Shown here piece by piece: positions 24,585-34,829 of a stretch of DNA of 64,000 nucleotides. The position numbers were made by a program, and so were the translations under genes. Source of the stretch: Gossypium raimondii (Eukaryota; Streptophyta; Magnoliopsida; Malvales; Malvaceae); the NCBI RefSeq assembly GCF_025698545.1, contig NC_068575.1, positions 62,319,980-62,383,979 on the forward strand, in the 5' to 3' direction. The notes beneath the pieces are model-generated. The model was not told the DNA's origin, ran no database searches, and saw only the letters and a program-made list of their open reading frames with translations. The first letter of the stretch is position 1, and each line of letters starts with the position of its first letter.

Positions 24585-25900
24585 TAGACTTTGAGTCCTA
24601 GGCTAGATACGATATAGTGATTTTTTTTCCTCAAATACTTCATTAACATATACAATTAAAATGTTACTAATTAATCATATAAAGATTATAAAAAATAATT
24701 TAAATTTGACACTAGGCTAAAGTAACTTACCAGAAAATATTTTTGTTGTTTAATATTTTTTGAATATTAAAATTTGAATTAGACAGAGGGCGAAATGAAA
24801 ATGGATCAACTCGCTTGACTTGCTTATGTGCTATGTTCGGTAAAAGAGGTTGAGTTGAAGCCCAATTGAAGCTTATAAGAACTCTCCAAACAACACAACA
24901 CATGGTGCTATAACAAAAATTGCTGAATTAGCATTTAGTTAGATTTTATATTAAATTTGAATATAATTTTGTTTCCATTATTTTAGAATTAAGCTGTCAT
25001 CACTTGTTCCTAATTTTTATAAAAACATAAATGATATTTTTTAAGTTCAATTACACAATAAACTTTTAAAAAATTAAAAATCGAACTCGACCAATACCAA
25101 ACGGTACGTAAATAGGCTTCAACGAAGCCGTGAAAACGCCTTAAGGGGTGATGTTAGCCCTTAGTATTGTGCGTCGCGTGTGTTTTCGGAGGGATGTTTT
25201 TGGGGTCTGAAAGCTAAGAGTTGGGCTAGATAACTTAAATTCGGCTTCTTCTTTCTCAAGAGACTTACAGGAAACCAAATAAAAATTGATGCCGAGTACT
25301 TTCTAAGATGGTTACAATCGATAGGCTATAAAGATGCATTATCAAATCAACGAAAGAAAATGTGGGTATGCCACATTATCGACATAGGCATGTTTTATTT
25401 TTCTTTTACAGATACCTTGCAAGAGATAATTAACTTTGATTAGTTAAGCACAAAGCTACAATAGCTAACATATTTAAGAACTACATTAAAAACCCACGAG
25501 CATAATGGGGTCGTCCGAGGATCACCATTAGCTCAGCGAGATCACCGAGGAGGATCTCAATCAATATAATGGATCGTAATGCAAGCCGCTATGTCATTAT
25601 CACATCATGCCATCTTATCAGAATGGGTTTGAAGACCTATGAAAATCTGAGATTTTATTATATAATTTCTTTCTTTCCCTTAAAAGCTGCTTAGCTGGTT
25701 TGTCTTAATTAACCATTTTCACTTTCATTAAGGTCGAATTTTTGAGGATTGTTGCAGAAGATACAATCTTTGAGACTAAGATTAAATTTCTTTCAAGCTT
25801 CGGTTGAAAATTAAAATATTATATAAAAAACAGACAAACAAAACAAAAAAACCTCAAATTCAAAGTAAAAACAGACTAAATTTACAATCTTAAAAAGTAG
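24585..25900. other. Spacer with unassigned, partly higher-complexity sequence
   Basis: The part 25100-25650 is less AT-rich and contains a short decayed frame beginning with ATG at 25505 and broken by stops. I recognise no protein. It may be a fragment of an old transposon or gene, but no family can be named. Confidence 0.3.
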
Positions 25901-25904
25901 AAAA

Positions 25905-27118
25905 AAAACAGCTGCAGCTCACAAGTAAATAAAAATGTAATCGAAGCAAAAGTGCTAAACTTTAACATAATCATTGCTGCATTTACTACAAAACAATACT
26001 TCAAAACCAAACCTTAACTGAAAGACACAAACTCGGTGAAAAAAAAAAACACCATAGACAGCAGCTCATAAGAGATTTAAATGTAATCAATGCAAAGACG
26101 AGACTTCGCTCGTTAACCGTAAACCTTATTTTAATCATCGCTGCGATTACTACAAGACAACACTCAAAAACAGAACAATTGTTTGAAAACCTTGAACTTC
26201 CAATTGGAAGAACGCCGTAAAAAGACTTTACGGCACCTAATTAGCGAATATATTGTAAACATAGCTTAGGCACAAACTTCGATCGTTATAACCCTACACC
26301 TTAATTTACTTTAATCATCGCTGCAATTACCACAAAACAACACTCAAAAACCAAACATTTGTTTAAAAATTTTGAACATTCGGTCGGAAAAACGTTGTAA
26401 AAAAGATACGGCAGCTCATTAGAGATTATATTGTAATCATAGCTTAGGCAAAACCTTGGCTCATTACAACCCTAAACCTCATTTTAATCATCGCTGCAAC
26501 TACTACAAAACAACACTCGAAAACCAAACATTTATTTATAAATCTTGAACATTCAGCCGGAAAAACGTCGTTAGAAAGATAAAAGAAGCTCATTAAAGAT
26601 TATATTGTAATCATAGCTAAGGCAAAGCCTTGCCTCATTAACCCTAAACCTCATTTTAATCATCGCTGCACTTACTACAAAACAACACTCATAATCCAAA
26701 CCTTTGCTGGAAGAACTAAGCTTTACCCGGAAAAAAGTCATAAAACAGATAATAGCATAAAAGCAGCTCATTAGAGATTATACTGTAATCATAGCTAAGG
26801 CAAAGCCTTGCCTCGTTAACCCTAAACCTCATTTTAATCATCGCTGCACTTACTACAAAACAACACTCATAATCCAAACTTTTGCTGGAAGAACTCAGCT
26901 TTACCCGGAAAAAAGTCGTAAAACAGATAATAGCATAAAAGCAACTCATTAGAGATTATATTGTAATCATAGCTAAGGCAAAGCCTTGCCTCATTAACCC
27001 TAAACCTCATTTTAATCATCGCTGCACTTACTACAAAACAACATTCATAATCCAAACCATTGCTGGAAGAACTCAGCTTTACCCGGTAAAAAGTCGTAAA
27101 ACAGATAATAGCAGCTTG
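25905..27118. repeat. Tandem array of seven ~175-bp units
   Basis: The anchor CATCGCTGCA (or one-base variants) occurs at 25972, 26136, 26316, 26489, 26661, 26839 and 27017; spacings are 164, 180, 173, 172, 178 and 178. Each unit has, in order, CTCATTAGAGATTATATTGTAATCATAGC, AAGGCAAAGCCTTGCCTC, AACCCTAAACCTCATTTTAA, the anchor, ACTACAAAACAACACTC, then in the three right-hand units a GGAAGAACT.AGCTTTACCCGG block. Units at the right are nearly identical; those on the left are more diverged. The 178-bp period is not a multiple of three, so the recurring open frames on the minus strand are not evidence for protein. Confidence 0.92.
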
Positions 27119-27770
27119 AAAAACAACCCTCAAAAACTAAAGCTTTAAAACATTATGATCATTTTTCTTTATAAATTCACCATTTTAGACACAGGAGAAA
27201 TTTGGCTATAAGTTTAATTTTAAAATATCAAAGCGAAAAAAGATAAAGGATGCTACATTGGAAGCTTCTTGTATTCTATAATGGGGAAAGTCGTGATGAG
27301 AAGAGTGGTTTGAAAATGATCACCTCAGCTTTCTTTTATAGGCGAAATGAGGGTTACGGGTAGTTTTGTTTGAATCTTTACCCTCAATGTTTATCAAATT
27401 TACTTAAACAGTCATTTGGTTCGGTTCATACCCTGCTTTGATAAATTTTTAGATTGTAACTAGACCATTCAATTTTAAGTTGTCCGAAAATTATGTCATT
27501 ATTACAATGACGTGGCGTCATTCTTTTGTAACTGGTTTAATGAGTAAATTAAACTAAATTATATTTTATGATTAGTACGTTGGACTCCTGTGTGTTAGTA
27601 TGATAGTTAGGATGTTTATCATCTTATGTGTGACTTAAATTTAAGTTATGTTAGAGTTTTGTCCTCTTCTTAATTTACTAAAAATAAAATTATTAGTATG
27701 TTTAAATTTTGAAGATTTAATTTTAAAAGTTAAAAATAATTATTGAATTATTGAAAGTCATTGTTAAAAC
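27119..27770. other. Spacer, no gene seen
   Basis: Ordinary AT-rich text with no conserved frame. The stretch 27235-27360 is slightly less AT-rich but unassigned. Confidence 0.45.
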
Positions 27771-28140
27771 CGTTGTTTCATGATTGTTTTGTTCGTACCA
27801 CCTACACTAATCAAAAGTTTTCATTTCTCTTCTTTTTATGTTTTTTTGTGAAACAACTTTAAATGTTACAATTTACAAGTTAAAATCCAAACAATTTTTT
27901 ATTCAATCTCCAATATTGATTGTCAAATTAACTTGGATCTAGAATATGTTCTACTCGTCAATGTAGGTACTAATCCATCACACAAATTGTCAAATTATTG
28001 CTTAGAGCTTGCTAGCTAAATTTTTAAGAAAAAACTTAACAATTTAATGACTTAAATGAAAATTTTAAACAGCCTAATAATTATTTTATAACTTTTAAAG
28101 TCAAATGATCAAAAACATAAATTACCCTAAAATTAAATAC
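27771..28140 (+). mobile_element. Dispersed repeat, copy 1 of 3
   Basis: This copy shares a long colinear series of words with 41830-42190 and 53390-53850. Examples are AAATCCAAACAA, a CAATCTCCAATATTGATTGTC-type stretch, CTTGGATCTAGAATATGTTCT, GGTACTAATCCATC, TTGCTTAGAGCTTGCTAG, and AATGATCAAAAACATAAATTACC near the end. All three have the same orientation. It is non-coding and probably a MITE or other non-autonomous element. Confidence 0.65.
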
Positions 28141-29142
28141 TTAGTCATAAGCAATTATGACTTCAATGCATAAGAAAGTCTATGTTCTAAAGAACATTCT
28201 ATCATCAATTCTATAGGATGCAATTCCAGAAGCCATCAACGTGTATCGGGTGCTTCATTACTTGTGACGAGGTGATGTCTGATTGAAAATTTTCCGGAAA
28301 TTTCGGTTTGTGACCAAATTTTTATGTTATATGACTTCTTAGTTTCATATTAAAAGTTTATACCATCCTAATTATATACATTAAAAGTGTACACATCGTT
28401 ATTATTATTATAAGGACCAGATAAATATAAATTTGATCATATTTAAGTGTGTTATCGTTTGATTTAAAAGTATGGAAAAATTATGAATAAGAATAATAAT
28501 TACGTAAAAAAGTTAGATGAATATTACTAATTTTATTTTAAAATAAATCTTCCAGGTATAAACATTAAATCTTAAAATATAAACTATAAATGAGTTTATA
28601 TATAATGTGGTTAGTGTGTATTTTTAAGTTCACTACTTTTTGGTTATATGTCATATTGTTATTTATTGTGCATGAAACCATGTATCATTAAATTTATATT
28701 TTCAATAACTATTTATTTAATAGAGAAAAATTGTATGAAGTACGGATATCTCTTTCTAATAATTTTATCTTAAATTTTAGATTTTCATTTAGATTTATGA
28801 AAATACTGATGTAATATTAAACTATTGAAAAATAATTTCATATATTATTATTATTATTTTATAATACTATTTGAATATGGTTTTATTCTAACCTAAATAC
28901 ACTTTCAATATAACATCACATCACATATTGCATCAAATACAAAATAATTGGGAGAAAGAACTGATAAAACCTACTTACAAATTGTTCCAAAGACTTAAGG
29001 TTATTAGTCCAGGGTTCTACCATCACACTATAAATGCCCTGAACTCTTTATTTAGCAATCTGATAAATCTAATTTGTATTGAAACCCTTTTATTTTACTT
29101 AATTTTTTCAATGACACATAATTATTTCTTTTTTTCAGCATG
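28141..29142. other. AT-rich spacer including the BBE-like 3' UTR
   Basis: No gene is seen. The part next to 29142 lies 3' of the minus-strand BBE-like gene. An open frame on the plus strand (28928-29146) has no recognisable similarity and is probably chance. Confidence 0.45.
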
Positions 29143-30744
29143 TTAATGCAGGGGAGGAATGCTTTGTTCATGCTTGAAAAAGTTCTCAGGATCAATTTTT
29201 GTCTTCACTTGCACCAATCGATCAAAGTTGTTTTTGAAATATTTACGACCCCAAACGCTTGCTTGCGTATAGCTTGTGATACCCACATTGTTGGAGCCAA
29301 TGTCAAGATCTCGATAATTGGCATAAGCCTCTCGGGGAGATTTCGAAACGAATGGAGTCATATAATTATAAACTCTTCTTGACCAATCGATGTATTTTTG
29401 CGAGTTGACGTTGTCTTGTTCTTGCCAATTCACGTTGTAATAGATTTTGTACAAATTACCGGCTCGATGCGGGAATGGTGTTGCGTCCTCAGGAATCCGA
29501 TCCATGATTCCGCCATAAGCCATGAAGATAATGATGGCCGACGAGGCTTCTTCGTCGGAAAGTCTTGAAAATAAACCATTCAATGCAGTTTCGGAGATGG
29601 GTTCCTTTACGTAGTCAGATTTGATTTTGTAGTATTGACCGCCAACGGGGTTTCGGAAAGTTCTGTTAAGCAAAATTTCCAAGGGTTGGTTTTGGAGTTG
29701 GTTGAAGTAAAGGATCGATTCGATCCAACTCATTTCGGAGCAATCTTGTCTTGATAATCCGAGCTCGGGGAATCTTTGTTGCATAATTGGGAGAAGCTCG
29801 TCAATGGTGCCGAGGAACAATGAACTGAACGAAGCAATAATTGTTTTCCTCCCGTCTTGAGTTGAATTAACGCTGAACATGGAAACGTCAGGGTTCATTT
29901 CGTCGGGAAGTTGATGAGCGATCTCTTGCCATCGAAGGATGAGTTGGGTAGCGTTTTGTTCGAGTGTTCGGCTGACGGAAAATACCGTCACAGTTGCAGG
30001 AACTGGAACGAGTTTTAGTTTCCAGGCAAGTACGATCCCAAAGCTACCACCACCACCACCTCGAATCGCCCAAAACAAATCTTCCCCCATAGATTTCCTA
30101 TCAAGAATTCTTCCATTTACGTCGATGAATTGAGCGTCAATCACGTTATCACCGCCAGTACCGTATTTTCTGAACAATAACCCGAAACCTCCGCCGCTAA
30201 TAAAACCGCCAACTCCAATTGAATGAAAAACGCCACCCGCAAAGGATAGTGTTCTACTTTTTTCTGCAATTCTATAATAAACTTCACCGAGAATCGCACC
30301 AGCTTGAACCCATGCAACTCTGTTTTCAACGTCGACATCCACCGATCGGAAATTAACCAAGTCGACGACAACAAAGGGGACTTTGGCGACATACGAAAGA
30401 CCTTCGTAATCATGGCCGCCACTTCGGGTCCTAATTTGGAGCCCATGTTTCCTCGAACAGTAAATCGTTGCTTGAAAATGGGATGTTCGCGACGGTGTTA
30501 CAATGACCAAAGGCTTTGGGGTATTAGTCGAATTGAACCGAAGATTTCGTATTGTAGATTCCAAAACAGTCGAATAAGAAGGATTATTTCGTGTGTAAAT
30601 CACACTGGAAATAGTAGAAGAATCATTTGAACGAAGGGAAAGGCATTGAAGAAAATCTTCATGAGGCAAAGCCCCCATTGAAAACGACAAAAGAGCAGCC
30701 AAAACAAGAGAAAGCAGTAACATTGAGAGCTGGAGGGACTTCAT
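29143..30744 (-). CDS. Berberine-bridge-enzyme-like FAD oxidoreductase
   Basis: Single-exon gene of 533 residues, the usual size and structure for plant BBE-like enzymes. These are secreted or vacuolar flavoproteins that oxidise alcohols, carbohydrates or alkaloids. Signal peptide about 1-25 (Leu/Ala-rich, ending near SMGA). FAD_binding_4 domain about 75-250, with His111 in RSGGHDYEG for covalent FAD and the conserved Cys34/Cys96 disulfide pair. C-terminal BBE domain with NYRDLDIG and WGRKYFKNNFDRLVQVK. The second flavin attachment Cys, normally in a GVCxTVGVGGH segment, is Phe173 here (GGVFHSIGVGGF), and the neighbouring His is also Phe. The flavin is therefore predicted to be held only through His111. 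Substrate cannot be inferred. ATG at 30744 is favoured because the signal peptide follows at once. Confidence 0.96.
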   Translation of the reverse strand: MKSLQLSMLLLSLVLAALLSFSMGALPHEDFLQCLSLRSNDSSTISSVIYTRNNPSYSTVLESTIRNLRFNSTNTPKPLVIVTPSRTSHFQATIYCSRKHGLQIRTRSGGHDYEGLSYVAKVPFVVVDLVNFRSVDVDVENRVAWVQAGAILGEVYYRIAEKSRTLSFAGGVFHSIGVGGFISGGGFGLLFRKYGTGGDNVIDAQFIDVNGRILDRKSMGEDLFWAIRGGGGGSFGIVLAWKLKLVPVPATVTVFSVSRTLEQNATQLILRWQEIAHQLPDEMNPDVSMFSVNSTQDGRKTIIASFSSLFLGTIDELLPIMQQRFPELGLSRQDCSEMSWIESILYFNQLQNQPLEILLNRTFRNPVGGQYYKIKSDYVKEPISETALNGLFSRLSDEEASSAIIIFMAYGGIMDRIPEDATPFPHRAGNLYKIYYNVNWQEQDNVNSQKYIDWSRRVYNYMTPFVSKSPREAYANYRDLDIGSNNVGITSYTQASVWGRKYFKNNFDRLVQVKTKIDPENFFKHEQSIPPLH

Positions 30745-30803
30745 TTTTTATGCTACAAATTAATATGGCTGTGGATATGATGAAGATGAATTCAGAGGCT
30801 CCA

Positions 30804-30812
30804 TATTTATAG
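30804..30812 (-). promoter_or_regulatory. TATA box of the BBE-like gene
   Basis: Minus-strand CTATAAATA lies 60 bp upstream of the ATG at 30744, a normal plant spacing allowing a short 5' UTR. A (GAA)n microsatellite lies immediately upstream (30827-30851). Confidence 0.7.
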
Positions 30813-30826
30813 TATTCGTTTGCAGA

Positions 30827-30851
30827 GAAGAAGAAGAAGAAGAAGAAGAAT
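30827..30851 (+). repeat. (GAA)8 microsatellite in the BBE-like promoter
   Basis: Eight uninterrupted GAA units sit just upstream of the inferred TATA box. On the transcribed-gene strand this reads as TTC repeats. Its length is probably polymorphic. Confidence 0.9.
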
Positions 30852-30912
30852 TCGAGTTTATCAAAATATTGGAAAACGTCCATGTTTATCATTATATCCT
30901 TGACCATGATTA

Positions 30913-33300
30913 GTTGTCTTCATACATGGCGGTCCAGTTTATCCTTGACCATGAGGTTTTGCTGTAGTTGAGAATGTTGAAATCAAACTTGAATTTCTAA
31001 TGGGACGGTAAATGGGAACGAAATATGTATAGAAGAAAAAAAACTCCATCAGGCCATCGATATGTAGTTCGTGAAGGCCACATTTGCTTGAATTTAAAAT
31101 TTCCCAGAAATTTCAATGTATTACCGAATTTAATGTGTATAGTATATTTAAGAGTTTGAAGAAATTATGAATAATAATATTTACTTAAAAAATATTTAAT
31201 AAATTATAAGAGGAAGGCAAAATCTTAACAGCAACATAATTAGTATAACTCGAACTCAGGTCATTTTGAATTCCAAAATCCGTGATTATAGACTAAATTA
31301 TAAATGAAGTCCCTTTCTTTCAGCCAAGAATTTTAATTGTAGTGTTGATCTAAATGTATGTGGTAACTAGACAGATTTTACGCGGGGGCGAGGGGGGAAT
31401 AAGTTGGTTATTTTTAATTATGATTTGCAATCACAATGTTATTTTATAAGTTCTAACATAACGTGATTATTATAAATAATATATTAATTAGAAGTAAGAG
31501 CGAGTGTGAATTTGATTTATATTCAATTTTAGAAAATATTCAAGGTGAGAGGGAGTCGCCAATCTAGCACTCTCTACCGATATTTTATTTTGTCTATCGA
31601 TATTATTGTATAATTTAACACGTCTTTTCTCATGTTCGCAGGCGCTGATGGAAGAGAAAGGCTGACCCTTACCATTTTGGTGCAAGAGAGGCAGCCCTCG
31701 AGCGATGTGCACGCCAACACTGCACATGGAGGCAGCGGCGCAAAGGAAAGGAGGGAACCCTAGGGTTCCTTGATGCTATTTAGTCTTTTGGGCCCCATTG
31801 GGCCGTTTAGGGTTTTAAAATTTGGGCTGTGGGTTCATTTGGTGTTGGCCCGGGCTAAAATTGGGCTGTACAATTATTATTTTCAGTACAGATTTGAATT
31901 TAAGTTTAGTCAAAATCATTTAAATTTGGTTAATGTCAATTTTAAACACTAGGTTATACTATTGTTTCATTAATAAAAATAAAGGAAAATGATGTAAGAA
32001 GAAATGCTTAGATAGTTTTTCTCTCCCTTTTACCTTTGAATTTCATTAATGTAAACTTTTTTTTTCATTTAAAGGTTTTAATTTTGTTTTTTACTTTTAA
32101 ATTATGAAACTTGGGATTTAATGTATAATTTAACAGTGAAATTAACTAACGAAAGAATCTAATTGACATAAATTTGAAAGTTTAAAATATCAATAAAATA
32201 TTTTAAAGTTTAGGGATCAATTTAAACTTAGACCCATAGTTTGGGATCTATGAGACAATTCAGCTGCTATTTGTTGACACTGAGCAATGTAGTTTCTGAA
32301 TTTATATGCGACCTTTTACTTTTATTTAAATTTAATTTATAAAATATCTTAAAATATAAAGATCATTTTTAATCGAGTTAGTATTTAGTATACTAATAAA
32401 AGTCGTCTTAAAAAATTATCATTTGTCATTTTTTTTAATATTTATTCTTTAATTAGTATAATTTGTTAATCCCTTGACTCTTGCTTGTGGAGTTTAAAAA
32501 CTCCACTGGCAGTGTATTAAATATTTTCTCATACTGGTGGTGAAGTTTTTTAGCTCAATAAGCAGACTTAAGAAATTGCTAAGTGTGCTTAATTGATAAT
32601 TTAAAAATGATTAGTATTTGGCACAATAATAGTATACTTTTTTTTATTATACAAGTAGCTTCAAAAAATTATTATATGTCTTTTTTTTTTAATTTTACTA
32701 TAGCCTATAGGACACTTGTCAAGCTCTTGACTCTGCTTGCTTATGGAGTTTAATCTTGTAGAGTTTAAAAATTTCACTCACAATAAATTAAATATTTTTC
32801 TTTTTAAAAAATAAAAACTAAATAAATAAGACACACGATAATTTTTAAATCCACATATAAAATTAAACAATTTCACCGCTAATGTATCAAATAATAATTC
32901 CTATTTTATATAATAAAATAAACTTTCCATTAAACCCAAATTTAACGTGATTAAGATGGCATGAAAAAAGAAAAATCAAAGTGGCGGCTTGTATTGCTGA
33001 GTTGCTTTCAGTTGATGGATAAATACCCCCCTTTTTTTCTTTTTTCTCTTGAATTCGATAATTATAAAGAATATTTGGCATTATTTTGAGTGCCAAAATT
33101 CATTTATGGTCTAAAAACCTCATATCAGTTAGGGGGCAATTTTGTATCCTTATATAGAGGGGACCAGGGGAAAAAATGGAATTTAGGAAACATATATTCT
33201 TCAAAATTTATATCAAAATCCAGAAAAGGCATGTGGGAAACACAAACCATATCCAAAACATAGTCTCTAAATTATTTAGAAGCTTGTAATGGTTAAAAAT
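30913..33300. other. AT-rich spacer with one GC-richer patch
   Basis: No supported gene. The patch 31640-31870 is less AT-rich (AGGCAGCCCTCGAGCGATG, then GGGCCCCATTGGGCCGTTTAGG and GTTGGCCCGGGCTAAAATTGGGC) and resembles the end of a plant retroelement, but nothing identifies the family. The stretch 32400-32800 contains two related halves (GACTCTTGCTTGTGGAGTTTAA near 32476 and GACTCTGCTTGCTTATGGAGTTTAA near 32730), suggesting an old local duplication. Confidence 0.35.
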
Positions 33301-33323
33301 ATAGTAAGGTCAGATTACATGAT

Positions 33324-33584
33324 TTGGAAGAAAATTATAAAATTAAGTGGTTGGAAGAAGTAGAAGTAGGTTTTTTTCTAAGTATTTGGACTAAGTTCGA
33401 ATATTGGAATATCGATATTATTAGACTTCCTATTCGAACGGGACTAGACTCAAATGATAAAACAAATAAGAAGACTTGTGGTTATACAAAAAGGGACCAA
33501 TATGCTGCAAATATGGATGATGCAAGTAAGAGAAAGTGTTTTGTTGCAAGTTTAACCAAAAGGGCCCTTTGGATTCTAAATTAG
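33324..33584 (+). other. Unidentified 86-codon open frame
   Basis: An open frame beginning MEENYKIKWLEEVEVGFF and ending RALWILN, in a less AT-rich patch (33300-33830). The composition is lysine-rich but not low-complexity. I recognise no domain, no introns and no promoter. It may be a fragment of an old transposable element, since a LINE remnant begins about 1.2 kb downstream. Not called as a gene. Confidence 0.2.
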
Positions 33585-33830
33585 CTGTGGCTCATAATTT
33601 TGTGTTGATACAAGATTTAGTTGGCAGGTAATTAGAGTATAGAGAAAAAGGGTTTTGTTATAAAGAAGGAACCTTAGAAATACATATAAAAAAGTTTTTT
33701 TGGAGTCAGATTACCTTAACACTTTCTATGCAGAAAATCACTTCAACCAGTGTTTATGTATTGGTGAGATCGATGGAACGTACTGATTATTTTTAACTAA
33801 AGCTAAAAGGTGCAATGAGTTTAGAGATCT

Positions 33831-34829
33831 TTTTCTCAATCAAACTTATCCCTGCCTTTTCTAATGTTTTTCAGTGCTGAAGGTTACTAGCTTCTTTTGT
33901 AATTGCTCATATTGAAGTATGTTTTTGTATTTAAATAGCAAAAAAAAAATATAGTAAAAAATACGTTAAATAATTTAAATTACAAATTATTATTTTATTA
34001 AATAAAATTACAATTTCACATACTTTTGATCATTTCATAAAAATTAAATAATTTAAATTTTTAATTTATTATATTAATTTCTAATCTAATGTTCTTAATA
34101 GTTATTATTCATTCTCACTTGATCGATACAATTACGCTCAAATCCAAACACCCATACAAGCGAAGCCTAAATTTCCAAATTATATTAATCAAAACGAGAA
34201 TACATATATATGTTAGGGATTGCTAAAGTTACTTCAACTTTTTAAATAAAATTTATTTATAAAATAAAAGTTTAAAAGATAAGAAATAAAGTACTGTTTA
34301 TAAACTTTAAAATAAAAATAAAAAAGGTTAAAAGGAAAATCACCTCTGATAATTGATGGAATATTGAAGGTATATTCTATCCAATCCAGTGGGATAGCCC
34401 TTTTGGCATTTCTATTTCATTGCCCATTCAAATAACTTATTGAGGAAGATATTTAAGAAAAATGTTTATATGTTTATTATAAGTCAACAAGTGATTGCTC
34501 GTTTTATGAATCTATTGACTTGTATTACTTTTTTATACAATTTTTCAAAATTCTTTCTGACTTCTGATTTCTAAAATTAAAATAATTACATTATTAAAAT
34601 TATGTTAATTTGTATAATGCGTAATATAAATTATGCAAATTATTTACGTATAAAAAGCTGGAATCACCAACTTAAATATTATAAATCACGTACCAATTAA
34701 ACTATGTTTAAACAACACCATTATATATTGTTAATTATAAAACCATAGAATTAAAAGAAATATTGGATGTGGGTTTTCAAATTATTTTGTCCTCGTACCA
34801 TGTTTTGTCCCTTTTTCTTTGGTTTTTAG
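33831..34829. other. AT-rich spacer, no gene seen
   Basis: Low-complexity AT-rich sequence with no frame or repeat I can identify. Confidence 0.5.

Noticed and set aside
26571-27133. Three similar minus-strand open frames (MSCFYAIICF-like) that look like a small gene family
   Set aside because: They are readings of the ~178-bp tandem repeat. The period is not divisible by three, so frames shift from unit to unit, and there is no start context, conserved domain or intron.
28928-29382. Plus-strand frames at the 3' end of the BBE-like gene
   Set aside because: No domain or conserved start; they overlap the C-terminal coding region and 3' UTR of the minus-strand gene.
29939-30812. Plus-strand and overlapping minus-strand frames inside the BBE-like gene
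   Set aside because: Shadows of the 533-residue BBE-like coding sequence in other frames.
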